Source: Chloroflexota bacterium (GTDB lineage: Bacteria > Chloroflexota > Chloroflexia > Thermomicrobiales > UBA6265). Taken from it: a stretch of DNA of 64,000 bases. The translations under genes were made by a program, and so were the position numbers. The stretch spans positions 1-64,000 of the forward strand of contig JAFAEX010000158.1 in NCBI GenBank assembly GCA_023423795.1. The letters are read 5' to 3'. Positions 1 to 9,221 of the stretch are shown here, piece after piece. Positions within the stretch are counted from its first letter, which is position 1. Every line of letters begins with the position of its first letter. Below the pieces are notes generated by a model that saw nothing but the letters and a program-made list of their open reading frames with translations, made no database searches and had not been told where the DNA came from.

Positions 1-41
1 GGGGGGCCCCCGGGGGGGGGGGGGGGGCCCCCCCCCCCCCC
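1..41. other. G/C homopolymer block at window edge
   Basis: The first 41 bases consist only of runs of G and C (6 G, 5 C, 16 G, then C). No other part of the window looks like this. It directly abuts normal sequence ending the E1 beta gene. An assembly or sequencing artefact at a contig end is the simplest reading, so nothing biological should be inferred from it. The gene expected downstream of the dehydrogenase (E2 acyltransferase) would lie beyond this edge. Confidence 0.7.
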
Positions 42-59
42 TACTTGCCGACATCGTGC

Positions 60-1082
60 CTACGCGATCTCCCGCACCGCGGCGGCGATCCGATCCGGGG
101 TGGGGACGTAGAACTGCTCCAGCGGCGGGCTGAACGGCACCGGCGTGTGCGGCGCGGTGACCAGCTTGATCGGGGCGTCGAGCAGGTCGAAGCCCTTGTC
201 GGCAACCATCGCCGCGATGTCGGTGGCGGCGCTGCAACGCGGGTTGTCCTCGTCCACGATCACCAGCCGGTGGGTCTTGGCGACCGAGGAGAGGATCGTG
301 TCCTCGTCCAGCGGCGACAGCGTGCGCGGATCGACGACCTCGACCTCGATGCCCTCGTTGGCCAGCGTCTTCGCCGCCGCCAGCGACTGCTGAACCATCC
401 GCGAGATCGCCAGCACGGTGACGTCGCTGCCCTCGCGCTTGATGTCGGCCACGCCGAAGGGGATGCCCTCGCTGCCTTCGGGCACCTCGCCCTTGGAGGC
501 GTAGAGGACCTTATTCTCGAAGAACATCACCAGGTCGTCGTCGCGGATCGCGGTCAGCAGCAGCCCCTTGGCGTCGGCCGGGGTGGACGGCACCGCGACC
601 TTGATGCCGGGCATGTGGGTGAAGACCGAGTAGTGGCAGCCGGAGTGCTGCGCCGCCGCCGAGACGCCGGCCCCGATCTGGGTGCGGATCGTCACCGGGC
701 ACTTGGCCTTGCCGCCGAACATGTAGCGGAGTTTGGCGCCCTGGTCGAAGATCTGGTCCATGCAGCAGCCGAAGAAGTCCACGAACATGAGTTCCGCAAC
801 CGGGCGGAGCCCCGTCGCCGCCGCGCCGACCGCCGCGCCGATGAACCCGGCCTCGGTGATCGGCGTGTCGAGCACGCGCTCGCGCCCGAACTCCTGCACG
901 AGCCCCTTGGTGACGCCCATCGGGCCGCCCCAGGCGTCTTCGTTGATGAGGTGATCGACCGCGGCGCCGCCGGCGATGTCCTCGCCCATCAGCACCACCG
1001 TCGGGTCTTCGCGCATCGCGAGCCGCAGCGCCTCGTTCACGGCCTGCAGGTAGGTCATCTGCCGGGTAGCCGTCGCGACCAT
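60..1082 (-). CDS. acoB: Acetoin/pyruvate-type dehydrogenase E1 component, beta subunit
   Basis: 340 aa, the full length usual for E1 beta. With the alpha subunit it forms the thiamine-diphosphate E1 of a 2-oxoacid or acetoin dehydrogenase, which decarboxylates the substrate and passes the acyl group to lipoyl-E2. The N-terminal transketolase pyrimidine-binding fold runs from about residue 8 to 180. The C-terminal transketolase domain includes the family motif EVVDPRTLSPLD near residue 250. The tail VPFSPPLEQFYVP resembles AcoB and pyruvate dehydrogenase beta chains. The ATG at 1082 follows a GGAGGA ribosome site, 48 bases after the alpha gene's stop, so the two are one operon. Substrate (acetoin or pyruvate) cannot be decided because E2 is off the window edge. 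Confidence 0.9.
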   Translation of the reverse strand: MVATATRQMTYLQAVNEALRLAMREDPTVVLMGEDIAGGAAVDHLINEDAWGGPMGVTKGLVQEFGRERVLDTPITEAGFIGAAVGAAATGLRPVAELMFVDFFGCCMDQIFDQGAKLRYMFGGKAKCPVTIRTQIGAGVSAAAQHSGCHYSVFTHMPGIKVAVPSTPADAKGLLLTAIRDDDLVMFFENKVLYASKGEVPEGSEGIPFGVADIKREGSDVTVLAISRMVQQSLAAAKTLANEGIEVEVVDPRTLSPLDEDTILSSVAKTHRLVIVDEDNPRCSAATDIAAMVADKGFDLLDAPIKLVTAPHTPVPFSPPLEQFYVPTPDRIAAAVREIA

Positions 1083-1130
1083 CGTCGGTCCTCCGTGGAT
1101 CGCGGCGGGCGGCTTCGCCCGCCGTGCGCC

Positions 1131-2126
1131 CTAGTAGTTGACGTACACGTCGGTGAGCGTCTCGGTCGGGTCCGGGAACGGCGCGGCCTTGGCGTCTTCC
1201 CACGCGACGTCGAGGTCCTTGTGGATCTGGGCGTCGACCGCGTCGAGTTCCTCGGCCGAGGCCATCCCGCGTTCGATCATGAAGGTCCGGACCGACGTGA
1301 TCGGGTCGCGGTCGCGGTAGTGGTTCAGTTCTTCCTCGGTGCGGTACGTAACCTGGTCGCCCTGGAAGTGCCCGTAGTAGCGGTAGGTCTTGGCCTCTAT
1401 CAGGGTCGGTCCTTCGCCGCGGCGGGCGCGGGCGATGGCCTCGCCGGCGGCCTCGTAGACCGCGAACAGGTCCAACCCGTCCACCACCACGCCCGGGATT
1501 TCGTAGGCCTGGGCGCGGTTGGCGATGTCGGTGGCCGAGCAGTGGTAGTGGAACGGGGTCGCCTCGGCGTACCCGTTGTTTTCGCAGACGAAGATGACCG
1601 GCAGTTTCCAGATCGCGGCCAGGTTCAATCCCTCGTGGAACGTGCCCTGGTTGGACGCGCCGTCCCCGAAGAAGCAGACCGCCACGCCGCCGGTGCCGAG
1701 CGTCTTCGCCGACAGCGCCGCGCCGCAGGCAAGCGGGAACCCGCCGCCGACGATGCCGTTCGCCCCGAGCATGCCCTTGCCGACGTCGGCGATGTGCATC
1801 GAGCCGCCCTTGCCCTTGCAGACGCCGGTGCTCTTGCCCATCAGTTCGGCGACCATGCCGGGGATGTCCACCCCCTTGGCGATGCAGTGCCCGTGGCCGC
1901 GGTGGGTGGAGGTGATGACGTCGCGCTCGGTGAGTTGCGAGCAGACGCCGACGGCGATCGCTTCCTCGCCCGCGTAGAGGTGGACGAAACCGGGGATCAA
2001 GCCGGCGGCGAAGTTCTTGCCCGCCGCATCCTCGAAGGCCCGGATCTCCACCATCGTCTGGTACATCCGCAACAGCGCGTCCCGGTCGAGAGTTTCGAGA
2101 CCGCTCTGGGTCGGTGCTTCCGCCAT
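1131..2126 (-). CDS. acoA: Acetoin/pyruvate-type dehydrogenase E1 component, alpha subunit
   Basis: 331 aa. It binds thiamine diphosphate and performs the decarboxylation with its beta partner just downstream. The ThDP motif starts at GDGASNQG (residues 154-161) and ends at ENNGYAEATP (about 182-191). The histidine-containing stretch STHRGHGHC (about 73-81) and the loop YRYYGHFQGD are typical of E1 alpha chains. The AEATP form after NNGY and the FHYHCSATDIA segment favour the AcoA branch over mitochondrial-type PDH. The reading frame is open to 2621, but that part is low-complexity and overlaps the divergent gene's 5' end. The start at 2126 has GGAGGGG four bases upstream. A TTGCCG-N17-TATAAG promoter lies at 2205-2233. 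Confidence 0.9.
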   Translation of the reverse strand: MAEAPTQSGLETLDRDALLRMYQTMVEIRAFEDAAGKNFAAGLIPGFVHLYAGEEAIAVGVCSQLTERDVITSTHRGHGHCIAKGVDIPGMVAELMGKSTGVCKGKGGSMHIADVGKGMLGANGIVGGGFPLACGAALSAKTLGTGGVAVCFFGDGASNQGTFHEGLNLAAIWKLPVIFVCENNGYAEATPFHYHCSATDIANRAQAYEIPGVVVDGLDLFAVYEAAGEAIARARRGEGPTLIEAKTYRYYGHFQGDQVTYRTEEELNHYRDRDPITSVRTFMIERGMASAEELDAVDAQIHKDLDVAWEDAKAAPFPDPTETLTDVYVNY

Positions 2127-2204
2127 GATCCCCTCCATTGGATCGGGGCCGCGTGCCGGCGCTGGCCGCGGTGGCCCGGTTAACCTGACGGCGAGATTTG
2201 CGAC

Positions 2205-2233
2205 CTTATACGGCAGTCCTCGCAACCCGGCAA
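2205..2233 (-). promoter_or_regulatory. Promoter of the acoA-acoB operon
   Basis: On the minus strand, TTGCCG (2228-2233) and TATAAG (2205-2210) are separated by exactly 17 bases, a good match to a primary sigma-factor promoter. Transcription would start near 2198, about 70 bases before the acoA start codon. The 285-base divergent region also has to hold the promoter of the secreted NodB-like gene on the plus strand, for which only a weak TTGGCG-N18-CATAGT candidate near 2293-2322 is seen. Confidence 0.55.
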
Positions 2234-2412
2234 GCGAGCGTCGCGACAGTCCTGCCGGAGCCGTTCGCGGAACGGTGACTGCCGGTCCAGCGTTGGCGAG
2301 ACGACGCCCCCTGGGCCATAGTGCGGGCGTCCGGACGACGATCCAGGGATGGGAAGGCGGTGCGGCGGCGCGTCGCGACGGAGACGGCGAAGGGACCGGG
2401 AAAGGGGACGGC

Positions 2413-3141
2413 ATGAATCTTGGACGGCGCGCCGCGGCGGCGCTGCTCGTGGCGGTGCTGCTGCTGGCCGGGCCGCTGGGCCGGTTCGGCGCGGGCATCG
2501 GCCCGGCGCCGGCGGTGGCCGGGGTCGGAGATTTCGTGGCTGGGCAGCCGGGGTGCGGCCGGGTGGCGCTGATCTTCAACGTCGGGTCGGGGTTCGATCC
2601 GGCGCTGGGGATGATGGACACCCTGGCGTCCTACGGCGTGCCGGCCACCATCTTCATGATGGGCTGGTGGGTGGACTGGTACCCCGACGCCGCCAACTAC
2701 ATCGCCTCCTTCGGCTACCCGATCGGCTCCCACGGCAACCTGCCGCCGGAATACACGGTGCGCTCCGACGACGACATCATGAACGACGTCTGGGCGACAG
2801 AAGCTGCCTTCCACCGGCAACTCGGGTTCGCGCCCGGCCCATGGTTCACGGCCTTCGCCGGCGCGAGCGACGCCCGCGTCAACGCCCTCGTCGCCAACCT
2901 CGGCTACACCATGATCGGCTGGGAAGTCGAGACCGGCGATTGGGATCCGAACGTGAGCGCGTCGATGATTTACGACCGGGTGATGACGCAGGTGTACGAC
3001 GGCGCGATCATCGAACTGCACCTCGATTCGGCCGGCAGCACCTACACGACCGCGACCGCGCTGCCCTGGATCATCGAAGACCTTTCGGCGCAGGGGTACA
3101 CCTTCGTCACCATCCCCCAGATGATGCAGCCCTGCTATTGA
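2413..3141 (+). CDS. Secreted polysaccharide-deacetylase-like (NodB-fold) protein with degenerate active site
   Basis: 242 aa with an N-terminal signal peptide (Arg-rich start, hydrophobic core about residues 7-20, Ala-rich cleavage region near 37). The body follows the NodB (carbohydrate esterase 4) plan: beta-1 ending IFNVGSG (54-60), then GYPIGSHGNLP (101-111), GWEVETGDWDP, GAIIELHLDS and a final strand before CY. In active NodB enzymes motif 1 is TFDDG, carrying the catalytic base and a metal ligand, and motif 2 is HSxxH. Here motif 1 is NVGSG and the second motif-2 histidine is missing, so ordinary metal-dependent deacetylation is doubtful. The ATG at 2413 follows AAAGGGG. It may bind cell-wall or exported glycans instead. 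Confidence 0.7.
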   Translation: MNLGRRAAAALLVAVLLLAGPLGRFGAGIGPAPAVAGVGDFVAGQPGCGRVALIFNVGSGFDPALGMMDTLASYGVPATIFMMGWWVDWYPDAANYIASFGYPIGSHGNLPPEYTVRSDDDIMNDVWATEAAFHRQLGFAPGPWFTAFAGASDARVNALVANLGYTMIGWEVETGDWDPNVSASMIYDRVMTQVYDGAIIELHLDSAGSTYTTATALPWIIEDLSAQGYTFVTIPQMMQPCY

Positions 3142-3229
3142 TCCGGCCCCGAACGGCGAGCCACCTATACTGGGCGGCGCGTCGCGGCGGGGAGTGGCGC
3201 GGTCGATCGCGGCCGCGAGAGGAGCGGGG

Positions 3230-3673
3230 ATGCCGGAGCAGGTGCGCACGCTGCTGGACTACATCGTGAGCAGCTACGTCGTCGTCGATGAGCAGAAAGA
3301 CATCGACCTCAACGCGCCGGCGTCCGAATCCGGCGCCGAGATCGCCACCGAAAAGACGGATGTCGCCGAGCGCGAGCGGGCGCGGGCCGGTGCGTTGGCC
3401 GAGCCGTTTCGTCTCGGCTTGTTGGCGGCATACCGGATGCGGCAGGCCGGGCAGCGGGAACTGCCGCTGGACGACCGCGTGCCGGACGAGAACGCGATGG
3501 CCGATGCCCTGATTCGTTTCCTCGTCTCGTTCGGACTCGCGGAATCGCGCACCGAAGAGACGGAGCCGATGCACTACATCTACCACGTCAGCGTCGATTG
3601 GGACCGGCTCGGCGCGGTCGCCGCGCGGGCAGGGATCGACCTCGACGGCGTGCTGGCGGCGCAGGCGGCGTGA
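3230..3673 (+). CDS. Conserved protein of unknown function, 147 aa
   Basis: I do not recognise a named family. The protein is soluble, mostly helical and acidic, with a conserved-looking N-terminal segment LLDYIVSSYVVVDE and a C-terminal HYIYHVSVDWDRLG strand that resembles a small alpha/beta domain. No signal peptide, membrane segment or catalytic motif is seen. The ATG at 3230 is preceded by GAGAGGAG. An upstream ATG at 3194 lacks a ribosome site. Its TGA overlaps the GTG start of RNase III, so the two are translationally coupled and probably share a promoter. A role in RNA metabolism is only guilt by association. Confidence 0.75.
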   Translation: MPEQVRTLLDYIVSSYVVVDEQKDIDLNAPASESGAEIATEKTDVAERERARAGALAEPFRLGLLAAYRMRQAGQRELPLDDRVPDENAMADALIRFLVSFGLAESRTEETEPMHYIYHVSVDWDRLGAVAARAGIDLDGVLAAQAA

Positions 3674-4626
3674 GCGACGCCGTGGTTTCCGCCGCCGCCG
3701 CGCCGCGCCGCCGCCGTTCGCGAGCGGCGGCGGTTCAGGCATCCCCCGCTCCCGAGGACGACGCGGTCGAGGTTGAGTCGAAGGCCGTCTCGGCCGAAAG
3801 CGCTGTGGACGTCGAACCGGAGGAGGAGGACCGGCGGGTCGAAATCCTCGCCAAACGGCTCGGGGTCAAATTCAACGATCCCGAACTGCTCCGCCTCGCG
3901 CTGACGCACCGCTCGATCATCCAGGACGTCGTCGCCGCCGGCGGCGATCCGGCCGAGGCCGCGATTCGCACCAACGAGCGGCTGGAGTTCCTGGGCGACG
4001 CCGTCCTCGGCGCGAACGCCGCGGCGTGGCTGTATGACCGCGCGCCGGAGGCGAGCGAGGGCAGCCTCACCCGGCAGCGGGTCGCCCTCGTGCGGGCCGA
4101 GACGCTGGTGCGCTGGGCACGGGAACTCGGGCTCGGCGATTTGCTCTACCTCGGGCACGGCGAGCGCCCGAGCGATGGCACGCGGGACCGGATGCTGGCG
4201 GGGGCGTTCGAGGCGGTCGTCGGGGCAATCGCGCTCGACCGCGGGTACGCGACCGCCCGCCGGTTCCTCTACAAGTTGCTGGAACGCGACGCGGCCGGCA
4301 TCCTCGGCGAGGACGAATCGGTCTCGAACCCGAAGGGACGGCTCCAGGAGGTCCTGCAGGAGCGGTTCCGGCGCGGGCCAACGTACCGGACGGTGTCTTG
4401 CGACGGCCCCGCCCATCAGCAGGTCTTCACCGTGCATGCCCTTATTGGCAACCGGCTGCTGGGCGAGGGGCGCGGCGGCAGCAAGCGCGAGGCGCAACAA
4501 GCCGCGGCGGCGGATGCGCTCACCCGGATCGACGAGATCGCGCCCGATGCCGCCGCCAATGCCGGCGCTGCCGAATCGAACGACGACGCCGACGGCGAGG
4601 CTGCGCCCGGCGAGACGACGGGATAG
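3670..4626 (+). CDS. rnc: Ribonuclease III
   Basis: 318 aa, against roughly 225-250 aa for typical bacterial RNase III. It cleaves double-stranded RNA in rRNA and mRNA processing. The signature NERLEFLGDAV (102-112) carries acidic metal ligands, and GAFEAVVGAIALDRG supplies the second acidic cluster. A double-stranded RNA-binding domain starts at NPKGRLQE (about residue 217) and ends with SKREAQQAAAADAL. Extra length comes from a disordered N-terminal extension of about 55 residues with a basic PRRRRSR patch and an acidic stretch, plus an acidic C-terminal tail. The GTG start at 3670 overlaps the upstream stop as GTGA. The stop lies 59 bases before prs. Confidence 0.93.
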   Translation: MSDAVVSAAAAPRRRRSRAAAVQASPAPEDDAVEVESKAVSAESAVDVEPEEEDRRVEILAKRLGVKFNDPELLRLALTHRSIIQDVVAAGGDPAEAAIRTNERLEFLGDAVLGANAAAWLYDRAPEASEGSLTRQRVALVRAETLVRWARELGLGDLLYLGHGERPSDGTRDRMLAGAFEAVVGAIALDRGYATARRFLYKLLERDAAGILGEDESVSNPKGRLQEVLQERFRRGPTYRTVSCDGPAHQQVFTVHALIGNRLLGEGRGGSKREAQQAAAADALTRIDEIAPDAAANAGAAESNDDADGEAAPGETTG

Positions 4627-4685
4627 GATGCGTCGCGGCGGCTGCCGCGGACGACCGGCGCCAGGCCGCGGTGGAGGGTGCGACG

Positions 4686-5660
<975 letters not shown>

Positions 5661-5666
5661 TTCGGA

Positions 5667-5750
5667 CCGTCATCCCGAGCCTGTCGAGGGATCTCATTCT
5701 TCTCCCAGGTTGGGACAGGACGAGATCCCTCGGCAGGCTCGGGATGACGG
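5667..5750. repeat. Palindromic intergenic repeat, family A, copy 1
   Basis: Arms of about 29 bases at 5667-5695 (CCGTCATCCCGAGCCTGTCG...) and 5722-5750 are reverse complements apart from one or two mismatches, around a 26-base loop. The copy lies between the convergent genes prs and the glycosidase-like gene, where it can fold in either transcript and act as a two-way terminator. Related copies lie at 23417-23566, 26722-26796, 36679-36750 (decayed) and 51941-52020. Confidence 0.85.
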
Positions 5751-5775
5751 GTTGGTGGCGGCGGCCACGCCTGGA

Positions 5776-7482
5776 CTACCGCGCGACCAGCGCCCCGTTG
5801 AAGCGCCGCTTCGCCAGTCGGTTCGTCAGCCACGCCCAGCGGCGCGAGATTTCGGCATCGCCCGCGCGAGCGGCGTCGGCAGCTTCGGCCTGCATGCCGG
5901 CCAGTTCACGCTCCGGCAGCGGCTGCTCGGCGTCGATGGCGTCGAGGATCGCGAGGTAGCGCTCGGCGGCGCCGTCACCACCGACGCGCGGCGCGATCTC
6001 CTCGGAAACGAAACGTTCCCACGGCAGGGCGGGATCCCAGCCGAAGCGGGAAAAGGCGAGGTAGGAGAACTCGACCGGGACCTCGAACGGCGACGCTTCG
6101 CCCCAGATGGTGAGTCCTTCGACGCCGGTTGCCGCCGCGGTGCGGCAGAGTTCGTAGAAATCGCGCCCGTTGAAGCGGTACCGCTCGGTGTTGCGGCTGC
6201 CGTTCCACTGGCAGGCGAACTGGGCGCGGAAGACGTTGTGCTTCGTCGGCAGCCCGGCCACGATTTCGGGGCTTAGTTCTTCCCGCACGTTGTTCCAGTA
6301 GGTCCGGTTCAAGGTGTGCTGGTAGATGCCGGCGTCGGGCAGCGCCCGCAACGGGGCGTGCGCCTCGTGGTCCAGCATGTTGTCCCACTGCAGCTCGGAG
6401 TAGAGCCAGAGGTCCTTCCGCCGGGAGGTCGCCGCCTCGAACAAGCGCGGGTAGAAGTCGGCCATGTCAGCATGCGACCACGATTCGGTCGCGCCGCCGC
6501 CGCGGCGGTTGGCATCCTCGCGGGCGGCCCGCCGCTCCGAACAGCGCGCGCAGCCGCAGACGCCGTAGTCGCCGCTCTCGATGTTGATGCCGCCGATCTC
6601 GAAGGTCTCGGCCAGCCAGCCGATCGCCTCTTCCATCCAGCGTTGGTTCTCCGGGTGCGACGGGCACCCGGAAACGGTGTAGTCGCTGCGCGGGAAGTTC
6701 AGCGGGAAGTCGAGGTCGGCGATCTGGAACCCGACCGGCCGCTCCATCGTCGCCGCGAGATCCGGGCGCGCCCGCAGCCGGGTGGCCAGGTTGAACTCGT
6801 GGTCGCCTTCCCAGTAGACGCCGCCGTAGGCGTTGATGGCCACGCCGGGAAGGATTCGCACGCCGCGTTCGGTCGCGTAGCGGCAGAGTTCCTGCGCCGC
6901 CTCGATGCCGCCGTGGGAATCGCGCAGGAAGCCGTAGATGACCAGCGCCGCGATCCGGTTCCGGCTCATGAAATCCACGGCCCGGGTGAAGTCGGCCAGG
7001 AACCCGTCCGGCGGCTTACCGTAGGGGTTGAAGACGCCGATCTCCTGCACGCCGATCTGCTCGACGTCCCAGTTCGTGGAGTGGTCCCAGTTCCACCACG
7101 TCCGGTAGGGGAGACCGGGCGCGTCCTCGACCGTGCCGAGCGGCAGTTCAACCGCATTGCCGGAGATCGCGCCGCGCCGCCCGACCAGTTCCTCGACGCC
7201 GTAGATGACGCCGGAGAACGGCCCACCCGCGATGTCGATCGTCGGCGCGCCGCCGTTGCGTTCGACCGCGATGGCGAACCCGCCCTCGGGCCGCGAATCG
7301 TCGCCGCGCAGCCGCACGATCGGGACGCCCTCCGGCCGGTCGCCGGCCGGGGCGTCCGCCCACGCGATCGCCGGCCAGGATTGCCGCAGGCGGCGTGCGG
7401 CGTGCCGGTGGGTGTCCGCTCCGTCGATCAGCACCGTCCCGTCGAGGCGCACCGTGCCCTCGGCGCCAGTTCCGTTGCCCAT
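5776..7482 (-). CDS. Glycoside-hydrolase-like protein (GH20/GH67-type two-domain architecture)
   Basis: 568 aa. Residues 1-130 look like the small alpha/beta domain that precedes TIM barrels in beta-hexosaminidase and alpha-glucuronidase families, ending GGPFSGVIYGVEELV. From about 140 a barrel begins LPYRTWWNWDHSTNW, with later segments ILPGVAINAYGGVYWEGDHE, NIESGDYGVCGCARCSERR and LWLYSELQWDNM. CGCARC with the nearby cysteine may bind metal. No exact family or substrate can be assigned. There is no signal peptide, so it probably acts on imported sugars. The ATG at 7482 follows GAGGACC. It is the last gene of a minus-strand run and is convergent with prs. Confidence 0.65.
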   Translation of the reverse strand: MGNGTGAEGTVRLDGTVLIDGADTHRHAARRLRQSWPAIAWADAPAGDRPEGVPIVRLRGDDSRPEGGFAIAVERNGGAPTIDIAGGPFSGVIYGVEELVGRRGAISGNAVELPLGTVEDAPGLPYRTWWNWDHSTNWDVEQIGVQEIGVFNPYGKPPDGFLADFTRAVDFMSRNRIAALVIYGFLRDSHGGIEAAQELCRYATERGVRILPGVAINAYGGVYWEGDHEFNLATRLRARPDLAATMERPVGFQIADLDFPLNFPRSDYTVSGCPSHPENQRWMEEAIGWLAETFEIGGINIESGDYGVCGCARCSERRAAREDANRRGGGATESWSHADMADFYPRLFEAATSRRKDLWLYSELQWDNMLDHEAHAPLRALPDAGIYQHTLNRTYWNNVREELSPEIVAGLPTKHNVFRAQFACQWNGSRNTERYRFNGRDFYELCRTAAATGVEGLTIWGEASPFEVPVEFSYLAFSRFGWDPALPWERFVSEEIAPRVGGDGAAERYLAILDAIDAEQPLPERELAGMQAEAADAARAGDAEISRRWAWLTNRLAKRRFNGALVAR

Positions 7483-7618
7483 GGTCCTCGCTCTCCCGTC
7501 GCCAGCGCCGGTGGGCGCGGCCCCATTGCCGTATCCGGCGATTCTACGGGGCGCAATCGGGCCGCGCACGGGCGTTGGGCACGGGTACGCTTCCGCCCGG
7601 ACGGGACAAGTCGCCGGT

Positions 7619-8320
7619 CTAGATGCCCGGACCACTCCCGCCGGCGTACTCGGCGAGTCCCCAGAGGTCGCGCCAGACGTGGCCGGGCATCGCGCCGTCC
7701 GGGGTCGGTTCGACCTTGCGGTTGATCCAGGCCGAGTCCATCCCGAGGTGCGACGCCGGACCGATGTCGTACTTGAACCCGAACGCGACGTGCAGGATCT
7801 GCTCCGGCGGCTCGCCGACGACCTCCAGCAGCCGGTGGAAGTTGTTCAGGCTCGGTTTGTAGGAGCCGCATTGCTCGGCGGTGACGACCGCCTCAAAGGG
7901 CACGCCCATATGCCGCAGGGAATGGGCGATCAGGTCGTCGTCGGTGTTGGAGAGGATGACCAGCCGCATTCCCGCCTCCCGCGCTTGTGTCAGCGCCGGG
8001 ATCGTGTCGGGGAACGGTTGCCACGAGCGCATCGAGCGGATGAGCGCCTCGCCGTGTGCGTCGTCCCACGGGTAGCCGCGCTCGGTCATCCAGAGGCGCA
8101 GGCTCTCCGCGAGGATCGCCTTGTAGGTCTGGTACGGGCCGTTGATGATCTCGAACTGGATGGCTTCCCAGCGCCGGCGCAGGGCGTCGCCGTTCTCGGC
8201 CGGCGTTTCGAAGCGCACGGCGAGGTCGTACAGGAAGGTCGCCAGCCCGCCCTCCCAGTCGATCAGCGTGCCGAAGCAATCGAATGTGGCGACGCGCGCC
8301 CGCGGTCCCGGATCGGTCAT
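7619..8320 (-). CDS. HAD-superfamily hydrolase, haloacid-dehalogenase-like
   Basis: 233 aa, the size of subfamily IA HAD enzymes. Motif I is ATFDCFGTLID at residues 11-21, with the nucleophilic Asp followed by Cys rather than the second Asp of phosphatases, a pattern found in L-2-haloacid dehalogenases. Motif II is VILSNTDDD, motif III is SYKPSLNNF (lysine) and motif IV is VAFGFKYDIGPAS. The cap domain runs from about 25 to 95. The ATG at 8320 was chosen because motif I must lie near the N terminus. The upstream open frame is low-complexity. Substrate is unknown: it may be a dehalogenase or a sugar or nucleotide phosphatase. Confidence 0.8.
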   Translation of the reverse strand: MTDPGPRARVATFDCFGTLIDWEGGLATFLYDLAVRFETPAENGDALRRRWEAIQFEIINGPYQTYKAILAESLRLWMTERGYPWDDAHGEALIRSMRSWQPFPDTIPALTQAREAGMRLVILSNTDDDLIAHSLRHMGVPFEAVVTAEQCGSYKPSLNNFHRLLEVVGEPPEQILHVAFGFKYDIGPASHLGMDSAWINRKVEPTPDGAMPGHVWRDLWGLAEYAGGSGPGI

Positions 8321-8409
8321 CGGTCGGTCCTTTCGGTCGTCGGCGCGCCCGCTCGGCGCCGCTAGCGACCGCAAGTGAACCACCGCGCCGGGACGCCCGG
8401 CTTGCCCGA

Positions 8410-9219
8410 TCAGGTCCGGTCTTTGCCCGATTCGCGCAGGACCGCCGCCCGGTAGGCCGACGGCGGCATCCCGACTTCGCGGGCAAAGAGACGGGTGAAC
8501 CACGGCTGCGAAACGAACCCGACGCGCAGCGCGACTTCGCCGGCGGTCAGGTCGGTCGTCGCCAGCAGGTCGCGGGCGCGCTCGATCCGCAGCCGTTGCA
8601 GGTAGGCCACCGGCCCGATGCCGTACGCGGCGCGGAAGCAGCGGGTCGCGTGGGAGGGGCTGCAACAGGCGGCGGCCGCCGCTTCGGGCAGCGACACCGG
8701 CTGGTCCCACGCGGCGTCGAGGAACGCGCGCACGCGGCCGGCGATCTCGTTGCCGCTGGCGGGCGAAACCGCGCCGGTCGGGCGCACCGCCGCGTCGAGC
8801 CCGAGCGCGGCGCGGGCGTACCGGCCGAGCGCGTCCGCCACGATGGGTGCCGTAAGGGCGCCAGACGCCGCCTCGATCCGCAGCAGCGGCAGCAGGGCAG
8901 CGCCGCGGGCATTCAGCGCCCGGAACGGGTCCTCTGCATCTCCGTTCGGCGCGGCAGCGAGCGGACCGCGAAAGTCGGCGACGAGAAAGCGGTTATCGCC
9001 TCGGGCGGCGAAGACGTGATCGCGCCCCGGCGGCACCACCGCGCAGCGCAACCCCGTGACGCGGCCCTCCTCGCCGCCAATCGACATCTCCATGACGCCC
9101 GCCAGCGGCAGCACCACCTGCAGAAAGTCATGCCGCTCCGACCGGGGCTTCGCATCGTAGGAGCGTTCGGCGACCGAGAACGGCGGCAGGGGCGAGTGCG
9201 CCGCTGGCGGGCGGTCCAT
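8410..9219 (-). CDS. AraC-family transcriptional regulator
   Basis: 269 aa. Residues 1-110 form a cupin-like sensor region (LPLAGVMEMSIGGEEGRV, CAVVPPGRDHVF). The last 100 residues hold the two helix-turn-helix units of AraC proteins: first SLPEAAAAACCSPSHATRCF, then AGEVALRVGFVSQPWFTRLF, closing with the family hallmark GMPPSAYR. The ATG at 9219 lies two bases after the stop of the aminotransferase gene, so both are likely co-transcribed. No strong ribosome site precedes it, consistent with translational coupling. The inducer is unknown. The adjacent aminotransferase suggests an amino acid or keto acid. Confidence 0.88.
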   Translation of the reverse strand: MDRPPAAHSPLPPFSVAERSYDAKPRSERHDFLQVVLPLAGVMEMSIGGEEGRVTGLRCAVVPPGRDHVFAARGDNRFLVADFRGPLAAAPNGDAEDPFRALNARGAALLPLLRIEAASGALTAPIVADALGRYARAALGLDAAVRPTGAVSPASGNEIAGRVRAFLDAAWDQPVSLPEAAAAACCSPSHATRCFRAAYGIGPVAYLQRLRIERARDLLATTDLTAGEVALRVGFVSQPWFTRLFAREVGMPPSAYRAAVLRESGKDRT

Positions 9220-9221
9220 CG

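Noticed and set aside
28..59. Possible terminator or repeat at the left edge
   Set aside because: The G and C runs could pair, but the homopolymer pattern fits an assembly artefact better.
45..2183. 712-codon open frame on the plus strand
   Set aside because: It runs antisense to both E1 subunit genes, is extremely Arg/Gly/Val-rich, and is a typical GC-driven shadow frame.
2127..2621. N-terminal extension of the E1 alpha frame
   Set aside because: It overlaps the divergent signal-peptide gene, is Pro/Ser-rich and unlike E1 alpha; an excellent ribosome site precedes the ATG at 2126.
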